64,000 bases of DNA, from assembly GCA_001465935.1 (NCBI GenBank), contig LNKV01000033.1, positions 558,001 to 622,000 on the forward strand, written 5' to 3'. Made by a program: the position numbers and the translations under genes. Positions 43,738 to 56,512 of this stretch are shown here, in pieces. Numbering within the stretch: position 1 is the stretch's first letter; each line of letters begins with the position of its first letter. The notes beneath the pieces are model-generated. The model was not told the origin of the DNA and made no database searches. It saw nothing but the letters and a program-made list of their open reading frames with translations. This DNA comes from Clarireedia homoeocarpa. Taxonomy: Eukaryota > Ascomycota > Leotiomycetes > Helotiales > Rutstroemiaceae.

Positions 43738-46380
43738 TGGAGATGATATGTAAGCTGTATTCAAAAACAACTTGCTAGGTTCTTATAGCTGAAGGCATGT
43801 TGATAGATGGACCTCATTTCGGAAGAAATAGCTAATCGTTTTTTCAAAAAGCTTCTTGATTCGGGTTTCGATAGTCGGAGTTTTAAGTACTGGATGATGA
43901 ATGATGCTACGATAGATATGACATACTCATGAAACCTTTTTAATTTATTTATTTTTATTTTTATTTTATTTTATTTTATTTTTATTTTTATTTTTTTATT
44001 TTGGATATATATCGCGCTTGTTGGATTTGAATTGTTCACAAGGTGCGAAGAAAATCCAGGGCCAAGTTTTTAACATCGAACCTACCACTCCTTATCATAA
44101 CAAGCAGAGGAGCGCCATTCTTCTCCATGAACTTCCTCAGTCTACAAGAGTCTATACACGTATAACCAAATCTGAACAGTGGCATCGTGTTACTATCCTT
44201 TCACACAGCAACACTGTACTTCCGTACCAATATCCACCCGAACCCACCAAGCCGGAACGAGCATCCGTTGAGCAGAAACCGCAAGCCCAAGCGTCGAAAC
44301 ATCGCTTAAATCTCCAGGTCTAGAACTCCCCAAACACGTCCTTCATCTCATCAAACAATGTGAAACGTTACCGGAAACCGTCACGAACGCCAAACCAAAC
44401 TTTTCTTTTCATCTCCTCCTCCACTTCTTCCCCTGTCCCGGTTGAAACATATCACTCCACTGCATCATCATCACCTATAGTATCAACCCGCCCACATCTC
44501 CGATTCGGCGCCATTAATCTTGAATCCTTCCCTTCGTCTCAGATATTTTCCTGGTACCGAGGTATTGTAAACGTTTTCTGCCCCTGCCATGTCTATATTG
44601 TACCTGGCCCCCATGTTCTCTCCCCCCCACCTTTGGCCCTGGCACATCAACACCGGACCACACCGGACCAGGAAAGTACGACGAAACAACTTGACATGAA
44701 CACATTCAGGCACAGGCACAAGCCATCACACCTAGCGCAGAGCCACAACCTTATCTGCCAGACGGCAAGATTTGTGGGGTTGGGGGGGAGGGTGACGGAG
44801 ATAGGGTTCCTGCCTGCCTACTTCGGTATGCAACCTTACCAACGGCAATTCCGTTCGGGTGAGAATGCTGGATTGGGCTTGACGTGCAGATTTGTTTAAT
44901 GTTTTGGGTGGTATGGTATGCACGCATGGGAATGCTGATGGTGAGTTGTTCGTGCGTTTGGTTTTTCGAGGGCTGGTTTTTGGGATTTTTTTCTTCGCGA
45001 AGCGTGGAAGATGGGATGATGGGCATGAGATGGGATGTGGTACGGGGAACAGCGGTGTGCGGTATAAGCACAGTGCAGTGCAGTACGAGGTAAAGCTGCG
45101 GTACCGAGAGGACAGGGTGGGTTGATGGGGATAAGATGGGGATTTTGGATAAGAGACAGATGAAGCGATTTTGATAGCGGCGGTTAGGTGGCTCTTTTTT
45201 ATTTTTGTTTACTCGTAGGGTGAGGTTGAATTGGTTGGCATGAGCTGAGATGGGGATGGATATACATCGTGTGATATGGATAGACGGATAGATAGGATAA
45301 GATCTGCACTGTGGAAGTCTAGATCAATCAATAGTGAATAGATTCCGAGACCCTGCTGTACGTTATTGTCGCATTCAAATTCGATGTCTTGAAGGTTACC
45401 ACGGACTGCAAAGTGGGATATCACCTAAGTTATCACCTATCACCGAGCGCCAATGATGCCTAGATTGATCCTGATGTGATTACCGTCATATTGCGCGCGT
45501 CAAGATCTCAGATCAGAGAAAGTAAAAAGCTTTACTGCTCGGTAGAGACCGGCCTTCTCGTCCGAAGGTCATGATCCTGAGCGCAAGTATCTTGAACAGG
45601 GCCAAATTCAGTCTTTTGTCAGACACCGAGCTTGTTTTCGTCTGAAGTTATCGATCGAATGCATGCATGTAACATGTACTCCATCCAAATGGGATGGAAT
45701 CAAAATCGGGTTGAAGTGCATGATTGGTTGCATATCTTTAGAATCGTCCAATAGTTTCCAGGCATAAGAGATTCGTAGTATCAGCTATGGATTCAGTCGA
45801 GTGGGGATAGATGAAATGAGATCATATTTGGAGAGATTCAAACTTTTGTTGCACATCTTCTGCAATGTCTCAGTTTCATTTGGACCCAGAGGGTGTGGAT
45901 CGAGCTGTGTGTGCTCTCGACTGGAGGATGCGGGCATGGCACAACTGTGATTCGGAGTTTTTGCTGCATATTTGCCTATTTCGGAAGTGAGGTTGGATGG
46001 TTAATACATGTACTTAAGATTGACGCCGAGTTATCTCTGCAACGTGGAACTGGGGAATTGCGAGACAGAAACGTGATCAGATCCATCCTCGAGTGGATAA
46101 ACTTCCACCCCAGCTATTCAGAAGCATTTTTATGTCGTCCGGAGGCTTCTCATTTGCATTCTCAACGTGGGTGCTCTCACTGAAGAGTGATTTCTAGATG
46201 AAAGAGAACAGTCATTATTGACTGCGGCTGCAGTTCCAAGCAGCCGTAGTAAGCAAGCACGCAAGCATACTTGAGAACGAATACACGCGGTTGCAAATAT
46301 TCATCTCGGCATCAAGAACTGGAACTATCCAGCCTCTAGTTTACCCATCATATTATACATGCAAAACATAAGATATCCAT
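43738..46380. other. Gene-free spacer, part 1
   Basis: Downstream of the NLR. A T-rich low-complexity tract of TTTTA/TTTTTA units lies at about 43937-44001. The frames at 44018-44323 and 44360-44899 lack any domain and are biased in composition. No splice-supported gene, tRNA or rRNA was recognised. Confidence 0.5.
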
Positions 46381-49300
46381 CCATCCATAAACCTGTTTCC
46401 TGCGCTCATTCTTATTCCAAATTTCCCAACAAAAAAAAGCAAACCCATCCCTATCCCGTCAATCCCGCTTCCCCTGCGCCACCAACGTCTACCGAGCCGC
46501 AAAAGAAGGAAAAAATGCAAAACCTCACAAATCATCGACTCCATCTAAGCACATCTCATCTCAGACAACAAACGGTCTGGCCATCTCTATGCGCCATCCA
46601 CAGACGCACCTTAATTCATCGACCGGTACTTCTCATCTCCGACATACCTATCGCGGATTCTGCATCGGAGCGTTTGCGCGTTTCCCCGTCTCCCCGTCTC
46701 CCGACCGGAACGGTACTGTACTACAATGCCGATATCTGCAACGAAGACCGATGTCGAGATTTGTGAGTGTTTTGATATCGATTCTGGGGTTTGGCGGGGG
46801 TTTTATACTTTGATTCTGATTTACGGTTGTTGGTCTTGAGGTCCTACGTTGTTTATCTATTTACACATTTACGCCTTTCTTGTACCTCCTCCTTGAGCTC
46901 CCCCTCAGCACACACTTACAACCAACCATCTATCCTTCCTCAATGCCCCCTCGTTTGCTCCCTTTATCTCCTCTCATATAACCCATCTCATCGCATCGTA
47001 ACACAACATAGCATACGTACATACACCGCATGATAAAAACCCCTCGGTCATAACCTCCCCCTCTATCCCGGCCGCCGCGGTCACTTCCGGTCCCAGTCGC
47101 AACCTCGCATCTTATAATCGCCGAATACACAACATATCGTCGCATAACATAGCATGGCCGAACAACCCCCGATCCCCTGCTGCATACATACATCTATCCA
47201 TCCATCCATCCATCCATCCATCCATACCCTGCCCATAACAATACAGCCCAGCCTTGTTTGTACATCTACTTCTCCATCAACTCCACGCACTTTTCGCACA
47301 CAGCTGTGAAGTCCGGCTTATACATACATACGTAGTAGATACACACATACATACATACATACATACATACACAATAACAAGGAAGAAACTGGACTATCTC
47401 GCTGCCTATCCCAAGCCTCAAGCCTCAAGCCCCAAGCCCCATTCCCGACGCCCAGAAAGCTGACACGCATATACGCTTTTGCGAGTCGGCATTCAATTCC
47501 GATTACAGTACCAATCATCTTGAATATCTTCTTCTAACTAACTAACTATATACGGATATATACGAATCAAAAGTGTTGTGGAATTAAAATTAAATACATA
47601 ATCTATTGTCGTTCGTTAGTTAGTTCGATATCATAGCTCTGAATACTGACTGTAAGAGAGAACGAACGCAGTCAAGTTATGCTTGTGGCTGTGGCTGAGG
47701 AAGCTGAAACGGATGGATGTGTGTGGCTTTTGTGTGGGGGAGGGGTTATTTTGTTTTCTTTCTACGAGCACATACATATATACATATATACATACATACA
47801 TATATGAGTACTGCAGTTGAGTAAATGCATCCCTATCTATACCTCATCCAGCTCGCTTTGGATTTGCCCCAAAACATTACTCTCTACACACAAGCGTATT
47901 CCCCTCCCTCCCTAGACGGGCTGAAGACCCGGGCTTTACTATCTATCGTCCAAAGCTACTCTTATCCTACTACTGCACTCAAAAACTACCTACTTGGGTA
48001 AAGAAACGACAAAGAGCAAGCTAAGTAGATGGAACCGCCTCAAGCGCTTCTCCTTTCGTAAGTCGCTATACTTGGACATACCTACCTACCTACCTACCTA
48101 TCAACCTACCCACATACAATAACCCCCCTCCCCCCTCCCCCACCTATAATCCTCCCTCCCACCCTCGTCCTATCCTGTCCTGTCATATCCTGTCCTGTCA
48201 TATCCTGTCCTGTCATATCCTGTCCTGTCATATCCTGTCCTGTCATATACCGGAGTTCCGGTGCTCATCCATCCCTATCCCCATCCCCATCCCCATCCCC
48301 ATCCCCATCCCCATCCCCATCCCCATCCCCATTCAACAAGCACCCAAACCAACTCTTCTCTCCTCTTCTCTTCTCTTATACATGCAACCTACTTACTCAC
48401 TTACCTACACCATGCGCATCCCTCCCTCCACCCTACTTCCCCGTCCCCAGTAGCTGTGCTGTGATGGTAAGAGATAAAAAAAAAATAAAAAAAAATAGAT
48501 AGATAGATAGAAGTAAAAAAAAAAAAAAGGACTTGGATATCCGCAGCCTCAAATCATGCATCTAGCTGGGATAGGATACGATACGATACGCACGGGAAGG
48601 GGAGGGGAGGGAAGGGAATGGCAGGAGGCGCGATGAGAGATGGGCACGTTTTGCATTATGTGCATTGCGGTGGTGATGGGGATGGGGATGAGGTAGAGAT
48701 TGGTTTACCGCAGGTAGGTAGGTAGGTAGGTAATAAGGTGGTATATTAAATCAAGTACGTATATAGATAGAGGTGACAAGCAGGCAGGCAGACAGACAGA
48801 CACACAGATATGCAGACAGGCAAGAGAACAAACATCCTGGATAAAAAAAAAATAAAATAAAAAAAAAACAGCCAGGGAAGCAGAGGGGGTTGGGGAGGGG
48901 GAGGGGGGAAGGAAAGAGTTGGATGGATGTATTCTGGATCAATCTGACTACACTGCACTGCACTTTACTATCTGACTATAGCGAGCGTTTATACAAATCT
49001 CCAGAAACAGATAGATAGATAGATGAACGGACGTCGCGGAGAAAACAAACCGCGTGCGTGCGTGCGTGCGTGCGGAAGATTCGGTTGGGTTGGGTTGGGT
49101 TGGGGGATCTAGATTCATGGAAATGTTTTGTACGTGGGAAGTTAGGGAGGGAGGGAGGAGAGAAGAGCCGCATGTATGTGCCTTTGTACTTGCTTTGTGG
49201 GAGGAGGTTGATTTAGTGTAGGTTTTAGGTTTAGGTTTAGGTTTAAGTTTGGGTGCGGCGTTTCGGTGGGTAGAAGGTGAGTGGGTGGAAGTCAAGGAAG

Positions 49301-50061
49301 GAAGGAAGGGAGTTTTGCTGTTGATGCTTGATGGTCTAGTGTGAGGAGGGTAGGGGAGGTAGGAGATAGTGAGATTGGGGATGGGGGAATGAGGAGGGGG
49401 AATGAGGAGGAGGAAAGGTGGATGGTGGGATGGATAGCGGGATGGATAAATGGATAAAGAATCATGAGAGACGTCTGGCGCTGGTGAATGCGGAAGATAT
49501 AATATAAAACCATCCAATAACCTCAACGCATTGATCACCATCTAGCACTGGCTTGCAGATATATACTTACATATAGACTTCTATACTCATCCCCCGCCTA
49601 GATACTAGGCATCAACAAGCAATTTCACACAGCAGGAAGGAAGCCAGCCATCCTGCCGCTGAAACTCTATCATGATCTCCGTCTAGGATATCATCCGCGG
49701 CGGGAGCAAAGTAGCTCCTACACATCGCATCACATCACACCCAGCACCCAACCTAAAACTCAAGGCCAGTTACGAGATGCCCAAACCATGATGGAACAAT
49801 ACACATATTCACTTGGTGGCTCAACCAAGACAAGACAAGACAAGACAAGACAAGACGAGCGAAGTCATGGATCGATCAATTGAAGTCCATTCGTTACGCG
49901 GAGAGACCACCCCACCGCCGTCTGTATGTAGTCCAGATGAGCAAGCAAGCATGGCACAAGATGTCAGTCAGCACCATACCGCCCAAACCCGGCCCACACC
50001 ACACCACATTGCAAGAGTCAAGTCAAGTCAAGTCAAGTCAAGTGAAGCTTCGTGAAGAATG

Positions 50062-50099
<38 letters not shown>

Positions 50100-50500
50100 T
50101 TCTTTTCTTTGCACACCCAGATTGAACTTTCTTTCTTTCGGAAACCCGAGCACAGCACAGCAAGCAACTAATACTAGCCTAGCTGGGGACATGATGACAT
50201 CGGACCACGCGAGAACCTCGTGGCTGGCGGCCGAAAGATATGCAAGCCATGAGTAAGTAAACAGGGCGATCACTGGTGAGTAATCCAGGCTAGAGGTTCT
50301 GGATCCTAGGAGTTTGGTCTATGAAAGGGGTTTAGGTAGGTGGAAGGAACATGATCGTGGGTTGAGTGGTTGCGTTGCGTTGCAGGATGTTTGAAGCGGG
50401 TTTTTGTATATGGGGGAGGGGGAGGGGGAGGGGAGGGGTGTGGTGTGGTGTGGTGTGGTATGGGTGTGTAGAGTAGTGCTGAAGGATTCATTCACAATTA
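46380..50500. repeat. Microsatellite-dense tract with strand-composition switch
   Basis: Simple repeats follow one another: (CATC)n about 47194-47224, (ACAT)n about 47343-47371, (CCTA)n about 48082-48105, a TCCTGTCCTGTCATA 15-mer array about 48167-48248, (CCCCAT)n about 48277-48331, (GGTA)n about 48712-48733, (GTGC)n about 49053-49072, (AAGAC)n about 49827-49855, (AGTCA)n about 50016-50040 and an A36 run at 50062-50097. Up to about 48.45 kb the plus strand is poor in G and rich in C/T; from about 48.55 to 49.5 kb and at 50.3-50.47 kb it is rich in G and A. Long frames here are translations of these repeats and not genes. Confidence 0.85.
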
Positions 50501-51696
50501 CATTCTGATTTGTGTACAGAGTACTCTGTGACTGTCTGACACACTTTTGAAATCGTCGTAAAAGAGATCCCTAGCAAGTTCTGCGTGGAAAGGATGCAAA
50601 AGAGGGTGTAGTAGTATTGCCGATAGTCTCTGTAAGAAATATTGCCGATAGTCTCTGTAAGAAAATCGATATCAATGACGATTGATAGCGGTGTTGACTG
50701 TCCAATTGCATTTGTACATGCAGAAGCAGCCAATTCTTTCTTTCCAAAGATCAGACAGATGTCATGAGGAACCGATGGTTGTTTGTTTGTGAGTCTTGGC
50801 TGGATAAGGCTTACACTGGCACTCGACGCGGACGCCACTTCAATTACATCGCAGCAGCTCCTCTGCGGCGCAGCATGTCAAGCTGACCTCGGGTAACGGG
50901 AGAATTGAGAACTGCGAATTGCGAATTGCGAAGAAGAAGAGTGTGGGAGCAGAGCAAGTCTTTCGCAATTCGTCTGGCTAGCTCCACCAGCCATGCCGTC
51001 GGTTGGCCAATCTCATTACGGACATCGGATAGTTCTACCAGCTTCGCAAAATTGATTCGATGTTTTGAGCTTCTTGCTTGCGGCGTAGCTGGGTATTGGT
51101 TATTACTTGTGTGCGTTATAGTTCTACATTTCGCGACTGGAAATCCGGTATTTACTATTTACATGCATATCAATGATCGATTCGGCTTGTTCTGTTCGTA
51201 TATTGAGGGCTTTCCAAGCACAGGCTGCCTTGATTGGTGTACGTCCTTGGTGCTATCCTTTTGCATGACTTGGTGTGTAGTACAGTAAGGTTATGCACAG
51301 GATTGTTCTTCAGAAGCTGCGGATGTGGCGGTACGGAGATGGACATGAAGGAATGTATCTCTCTCGTAGCTGCATCTCGCAATGGTACTCCCCGCAGGTA
51401 TGCAAGGGTTACTGCTTTGCGATCCTAGAGTGATCCTGTCTGGTCACTCCTGTCTGGACATGTCCGGTGGTTGAAGAGATTGAAAATGGGACGAGGGTCT
51501 ACAGGATTGCAAGGTTTGTGCAACGTTCCATAAAGGAAGTAAGCGCACGGAGGTAAAGAGCATAGAGGGTCAGAATTCGGTCTGATAGAACCTAGAAGTT
51601 ATGAGAAGTTTATATTGGATACTTTCCGAGCACTGCTTAAATGGAAGCCTTCTAGAAACCCGCTTCGATGTCAAGTGCTAGTTTAGTTTCTTGTGC

Positions 51697-51736
<40 letters not shown>

Positions 51737-54530
51737 GGCTTGATAAAAGCGGTTGCCTATCGATACATATAACTTATGTTATGTGTACCAAGTGTGTATA
51801 CATACATGTGCACATACATGCACATGTATGTATGTATGTATATGCAAGCCGTAACGAGAGGGCGATAGGAAAGTCCTTGGATATCTATCGTACGTTCGTC
51901 ATCTGTCTTATTCTTTTCTGGATTCACGGCAATCTGGTGTGGTACTAAATTTGTCACTTATCAATAGTCTCTTCAGCGTCAGCCGCGGCGGCAGTTTATA
52001 TCTTTTTTGCTGTTCGTACAAAGGTTTAGTCTCGGAGATGGGGATGGGATCGCAAAAGTGGATACAAACGAATAACAGACATGGAGATGAGACATATATA
52101 TGACTCTCAACCTCGTGGAAAATGGCATGGTTGTTTTTGTAATGAGCAGAAAGATAGGAGGTCAGGGATGGGATGTTATGTTTCGGCCTTTGGATCTCGG
52201 GATTCCTCATAACATATGGCACCTGGCACCGACAGCTCGTAAACTCCAATCTAAACCCATTATACGGCACTTTTCAAGTCGTCGATCTTGCTATTTGTAG
52301 GGCAGATCGCTATCTTACGACTTGTGGGGGTTGAACGTTCATGAACATGAACACGAAGCTGGTGAAGCTTTGAAAAATCGATGATGAATTGGCGACGAGG
52401 ATCCTACTCGTAAAGGTAGATGAGGATGAGGATGAGGGTGAGGATGAGGATGAGGATGAGGATGAAGGGACGACTTGAACGTTATTACAAACGAGTATTA
52501 CAATATCCATAGCGAAGATCGGATTCTTTTTTTCTTCTTCATAGCGGACGTCAACTGGCACTGCTGCACCAGCGATGTTACGCACGGATTGTGAGGTAGA
52601 AAAAGAAACTATTTCTAGAACATCTCCTTAGCCCATGCCCACGCCAGCCAATTTGAGCCAAAGACGTTTGAGATTTTCTAAAACTTTTAATTAGTGTATT
52701 AGTTAGTTAAGTTGAACATTAATAGTGTGTTAGTTAAGTTGAACATTTCGACCGTGAGAAATCTCATCAGGGCCGGGCTGGATTGGCTGTCTCTTTAGGG
52801 GAGGATCTGTTTGAGCAACCTCATCGTGGCATGCCTCCCATCGTCACATTTCTCCTAACATTTCTCCTACCGTACCCGAATCACAAAAAGGGAGAAGGCT
52901 AAGACGTCAAAGTCTTAGTTCTGATGTAATGGGGGGATGGGGGGGGGCTAGAAGCGAAAAAGAGATAGCAATATTGCGACGTGATGATGTTATCATCTCT
53001 CCGGACATTACCTTTGTCTTGGTACTTCGTACGAGGTACGTACTTTGTGCAATCTAGCACAGTTCTTCTTGCTTGTTCCCAGCAAACCGATTCTGCATTC
53101 TGCAGCAAAGCGGATCCTGCTGTAAGTACGCTCGTTCATTAAATGCAAGCGACTTTGCTCTGTCGGGGAAAACGGTAGTCAAAGCTGGGAGAGAAGTCTC
53201 GAATCGGTGCATGCGCTTTCTGCGGGTTAGGCATGGGAACCAATGGGAAGCGGGAGGTCGCATCTTATTAGGGGGTGCCATGATCCCTGAGCCGCGGCCG
53301 CCTACTTGTATATGCACTTACGAGTACGGATGTTCGCTGTTCCTACCCTGTGCTTAAGAAGAAAGCTTTATTCATCTAGTGGGTGGGTGTTGGCGTCGGC
53401 TTGCGGGAAATACCTGGTGAAGGTACTTCAAGTGATAGTCACACAGCAATTATCCAGGGACCTTTGCTTGACGGCGCGGTTGTCGATTGGGCAGAATTTG
53501 TCGCTCCCAAGAGGCCGGAATTCATCTGATCGCTTTACCCGGCCGGATGAACTGCTGGGTGCTGGGTGCTGGATGCTGGACCATAGCAGAGCATAGCAGA
53601 GCATAGCAGCCTGTGGGTTGAGTACGTACGACAGTGACTTTGCATGTACGCGCATGTACTCGCATGTACTCGGTACAGATGCGCCCCCCTCGTCCGCCTT
53701 CCTACAACAGCCGTCTCGAAAAAGTATATCTACTTCTTGCGTACGGGTGTGGATGACATGACATCTCTGCTCGGCTAGTCCCCCTTACGCGGGGGGCAAT
53801 TCCATACGTACATAGTACGAAAGGGAAGGACGAAGTACGACGTATAGCACACACCCCAAAGTGCTCGAGTCAAACCTGCATTTTCCATGCGATCTTGAAC
53901 TTAGTTTAATGTATTTTAACCTTACGAAGTATGGAGACGGGATGTCGCTCGTACCTGGTTGACTCTTCCCTCTTCTCTTCAAACACAACCCTGTCGCCAT
54001 GCTGTGCAATACAGTAGTCCCAGTTTTAGCTTCCCCATCCGGCTAGCGACAGCATGGGCACGTTAGGCCAAAGTTGGTAATAGTTCCCTAGCTTGGATAC
54101 GCACCGCTTCACCCCGCTCGACCCTCTTGAGATTTCGGTTATACTAAGTACTGTACGAAGTCCATCCATATACTTTGGTAGGGTTCCTACCAGTACGATT
54201 CGAGCAATATGAAATGTTTAAAGTAAAAGTCCCGAGAAACTTTGTCCAAACCTTCGCTTCTGCATGCGGAAGCTTCGAAAGGGAGCGGCATTATCTTGCT
54301 CTCCAGCTTATTGCATGAAAGATCCCAGGGTGCATGTCTGATGACCGATGGCCGATGGCCGTATGACTTTGGTTGTCCCAAGACCACAGCTACATCCAGC
54401 TACGGCGCTGTACATCACGGCCAGCAACTTCACAGTCAGCTATCGGATCCGACCACCGAGCCACGAACGACGTTTCCCAGGCCCAAAAAGAATCCGGCCA
54501 GGCAAAGGGCAGGAAATTCCGTACCAGAGA
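50501..54530. other. Gene-free spacer, part 2
   Basis: More ordinary sequence without a supportable gene. It holds a 25-bp direct duplication (about 50615-50664), a TGC run at 51697-51735, a GATGAG run near 52422-52466, a 13-bp repeat GTGTTAGTTAAGTTGAACAT near 52701-52745 and several copies of TACGAAGTA (53023-53032 inverted, 53830-53838 and 53923-53931). The frame 50488-50838 (minus) crosses the 25-bp duplication and has no domain. Confidence 0.5.
51697..51735. repeat. (TGC)n trinucleotide repeat
   Basis: About 13 uninterrupted TGC units. They do not lie in a supportable gene. Confidence 0.9.
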
Positions 54531-56512
54531 TGTACTGGTACTGGTACTGGTACTGATACTGGTACTGATACTGGTACTGGTATACTGGTACTGGTACGGA
54601 CTGGTACGGACTGGTAGGAAATGGGAAGCGGCCTTCCTTGCGAGGGTAAGCTCCGAGAAAAGTAGCAGTATCCTAGAATCCCATCCCATACTCCAAGCAC
54701 CCCAGCATCCCAGCCAAGGCCGTCCGAGTAGCAGGAAAAGGTCAAGCAGGAATAAATCACACCAAGGAAGTGCCATGTAGACGGATGAAATAGGCCAGAT
54801 GCGGCCAAATAAGGGTAAATAAGGGCAAAAATGCCCAAACAGGCAAAAAATGGCTATCCTACTATCCTCTTTGGGAATTGCGTGTGCCTCACTCTATCTG
54901 AAGAGCAAGCAACCTTTAGCCCGCATCACATCACAGCCCACCAGCTTCCAGTTCACGTTTTCTTGCATTCTCCCCCTCACATCTCTTGCTTGCCCCATCA
55001 TCATCATCGTCATCGTCATCATCACTCATCTTTCTCACGCTCGAATCCATACGCACAATATAGGCGCCGTCGCAACCACGGCGTCTCTGCACCCTACCCA
55101 TACTATTCCTCTTCCTATTCCTATTCCTATTCCCATTCCTATTCCCATTCCTATCCCCGTTTTACGCCATTACAAAATTCGCACAACGGTCCAAGAAGTT
55201 CGCAGAATTACACGGCACTAAAAACGCACATTTCGCAAGTCGCCCGTCGCCCGTTGCCCGTCGCAAATCGCAAATCGCAAATCGCAAATCACAAACCACA
55301 AACCACAGCAAAAAAGGGTTCTCGGACGTGGAGAGAAGTGGACATGAACGCGAACGCCTCATTGAATGACTTACATTAACCGCTGCCATTGGCTTGGATC
55401 CTCCGCTCAGCATCTGTCATAATACTCCCTTTGTACATTTACCCAAAGCTTGGAAGTGTGTAAACCTGCAACCCACATAATCTCAACACGGGAACTCTCG
55501 TCTCGCGCCTCGAAAAGCATCATCGAATAAGTCCACAGTGCCCAGTGCTCACGAATCTCACTTACTCACTTGCTCACTTACACACTTGCTCACTTACTCA
55601 CTCACTCATTCACCCACTCACCCACTCGCCCACTCACCCACTCACCCACTCACCCACTCACCCACTCACCCACTCACCCACTCACCCACCCGCACGCACT
55701 TTGCGACGATCCCTCTGGCACCTCTCCACCTGGCATTATCATTTCTGACCTAAGACGTGAATCATCCGATCAAAAAAGACTGGAAGGTGGTGAGCAGGGG
55801 AAGAGCAGTGAAGAGCAAGAGCAAGCGCAAGCGCAAGAGCAAGAGCAAGAGCAAGAGGGAGGAAACCAGCAACAAGAAGCGCTCTTCGCATCTTCGCAAA
55901 ATTCTCCTTCAGGCCGTGCGTCCTACACCAGAAAGAACGTCACCCACTTAACTCGTTGTACAGTACACGCTTCCCGGCTCGTCCCTCGTCCCTCCAGCCG
56001 GCTTACCTTACCTACCCATTTGCCCCCAAATTTAGAGCGCATCCCGGATGAAAAGGAAGATCAGAGAGATCGTTACTGCGCGAAATCTTGTAGCATCGCC
56101 ACCTCAATTCTCCTCCCTTCCCTAGTGTCGGACCCCAAGGATTTGGCCGAGCAGGCTTCGACTGTCACAACGCTTCCAATCCAATTAATCGCTTGCTGCT
56201 CAAAAAGCAGATTACGAAAAATATTGTGCACAACCACTTCGGTCCGTCCTCAAACATTTTAGCTGGAAAAAGCAAGAAAACAAAATAGCTTCTTCTGGGA
56301 CAGGCCAATAAGGATATACAGATCACGAACCGGTATCCGGTCCGGACCCTTTTTACTCTTATTCTCTATCAATATTATTATCGTTTTTTTATTTTATTCC
56401 TTGATTATCATTATTTTTATTTTATTCCTGGGAAATAGTTTTTTAGCACCCCCCCCTTCCCTCCCCTAAAAAAAAGGAAGGAAAGGCCACTGTGGAAACA
56501 AAACAGCAGTTC
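54531..56512. promoter_or_regulatory. Repeat-rich upstream/leader region of the RING-PH-VWA gene
   Basis: Successive simple repeats: (ACTGGT)n with variants about 54534-54612, (CATCGT)-like near 54995, (TATTCC)n about 55107-55157, GTCGCCC/CGCAAAT units about 55237-55290, (CTCACC)n about 55597-55688 and (GCAAGA)n about 55815-55860. The plus strand is strongly C/T-rich from about 54.9 to 55.75 kb, as fungal promoters and 5' leaders often are on the coding strand. A leader transcript is inferred, not seen. A G/T-poor C run with an A9 run (CCCCCCCTTCCCTCCCC, then A) stands just before the start. Confidence 0.4.

Noticed and set aside
44360..44899. 179-codon open frame on the plus strand
   Set aside because: Biased composition (Pro, Ser, Thr, His), no domain, no splice structure, and the translation looks like chance reading of a pyrimidine-rich spacer.
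48277..48331. CCCCAT hexamer run considered as interstitial telomere repeat
   Set aside because: Filamentous ascomycete telomeres use CCCTAA/TTAGGG; this is a simple microsatellite among many.
48948..49541. 197-codon open frame on the minus strand
   Set aside because: It is a translation of GGGATGG/GTGCGT-type simple repeats giving Pro/Ser/Thr/His runs; not a gene.
50488..50838. 116-codon minus-strand frame
   Set aside because: Crosses the 25-bp duplication, no homology recognised, no signal peptide and no neighbouring exons.
55570..56262. 230-codon open frame on the plus strand
   Set aside because: Built from the CTCACC and GCAAGA repeats. The reading has no conserved block and no join to the scaffold gene was found.
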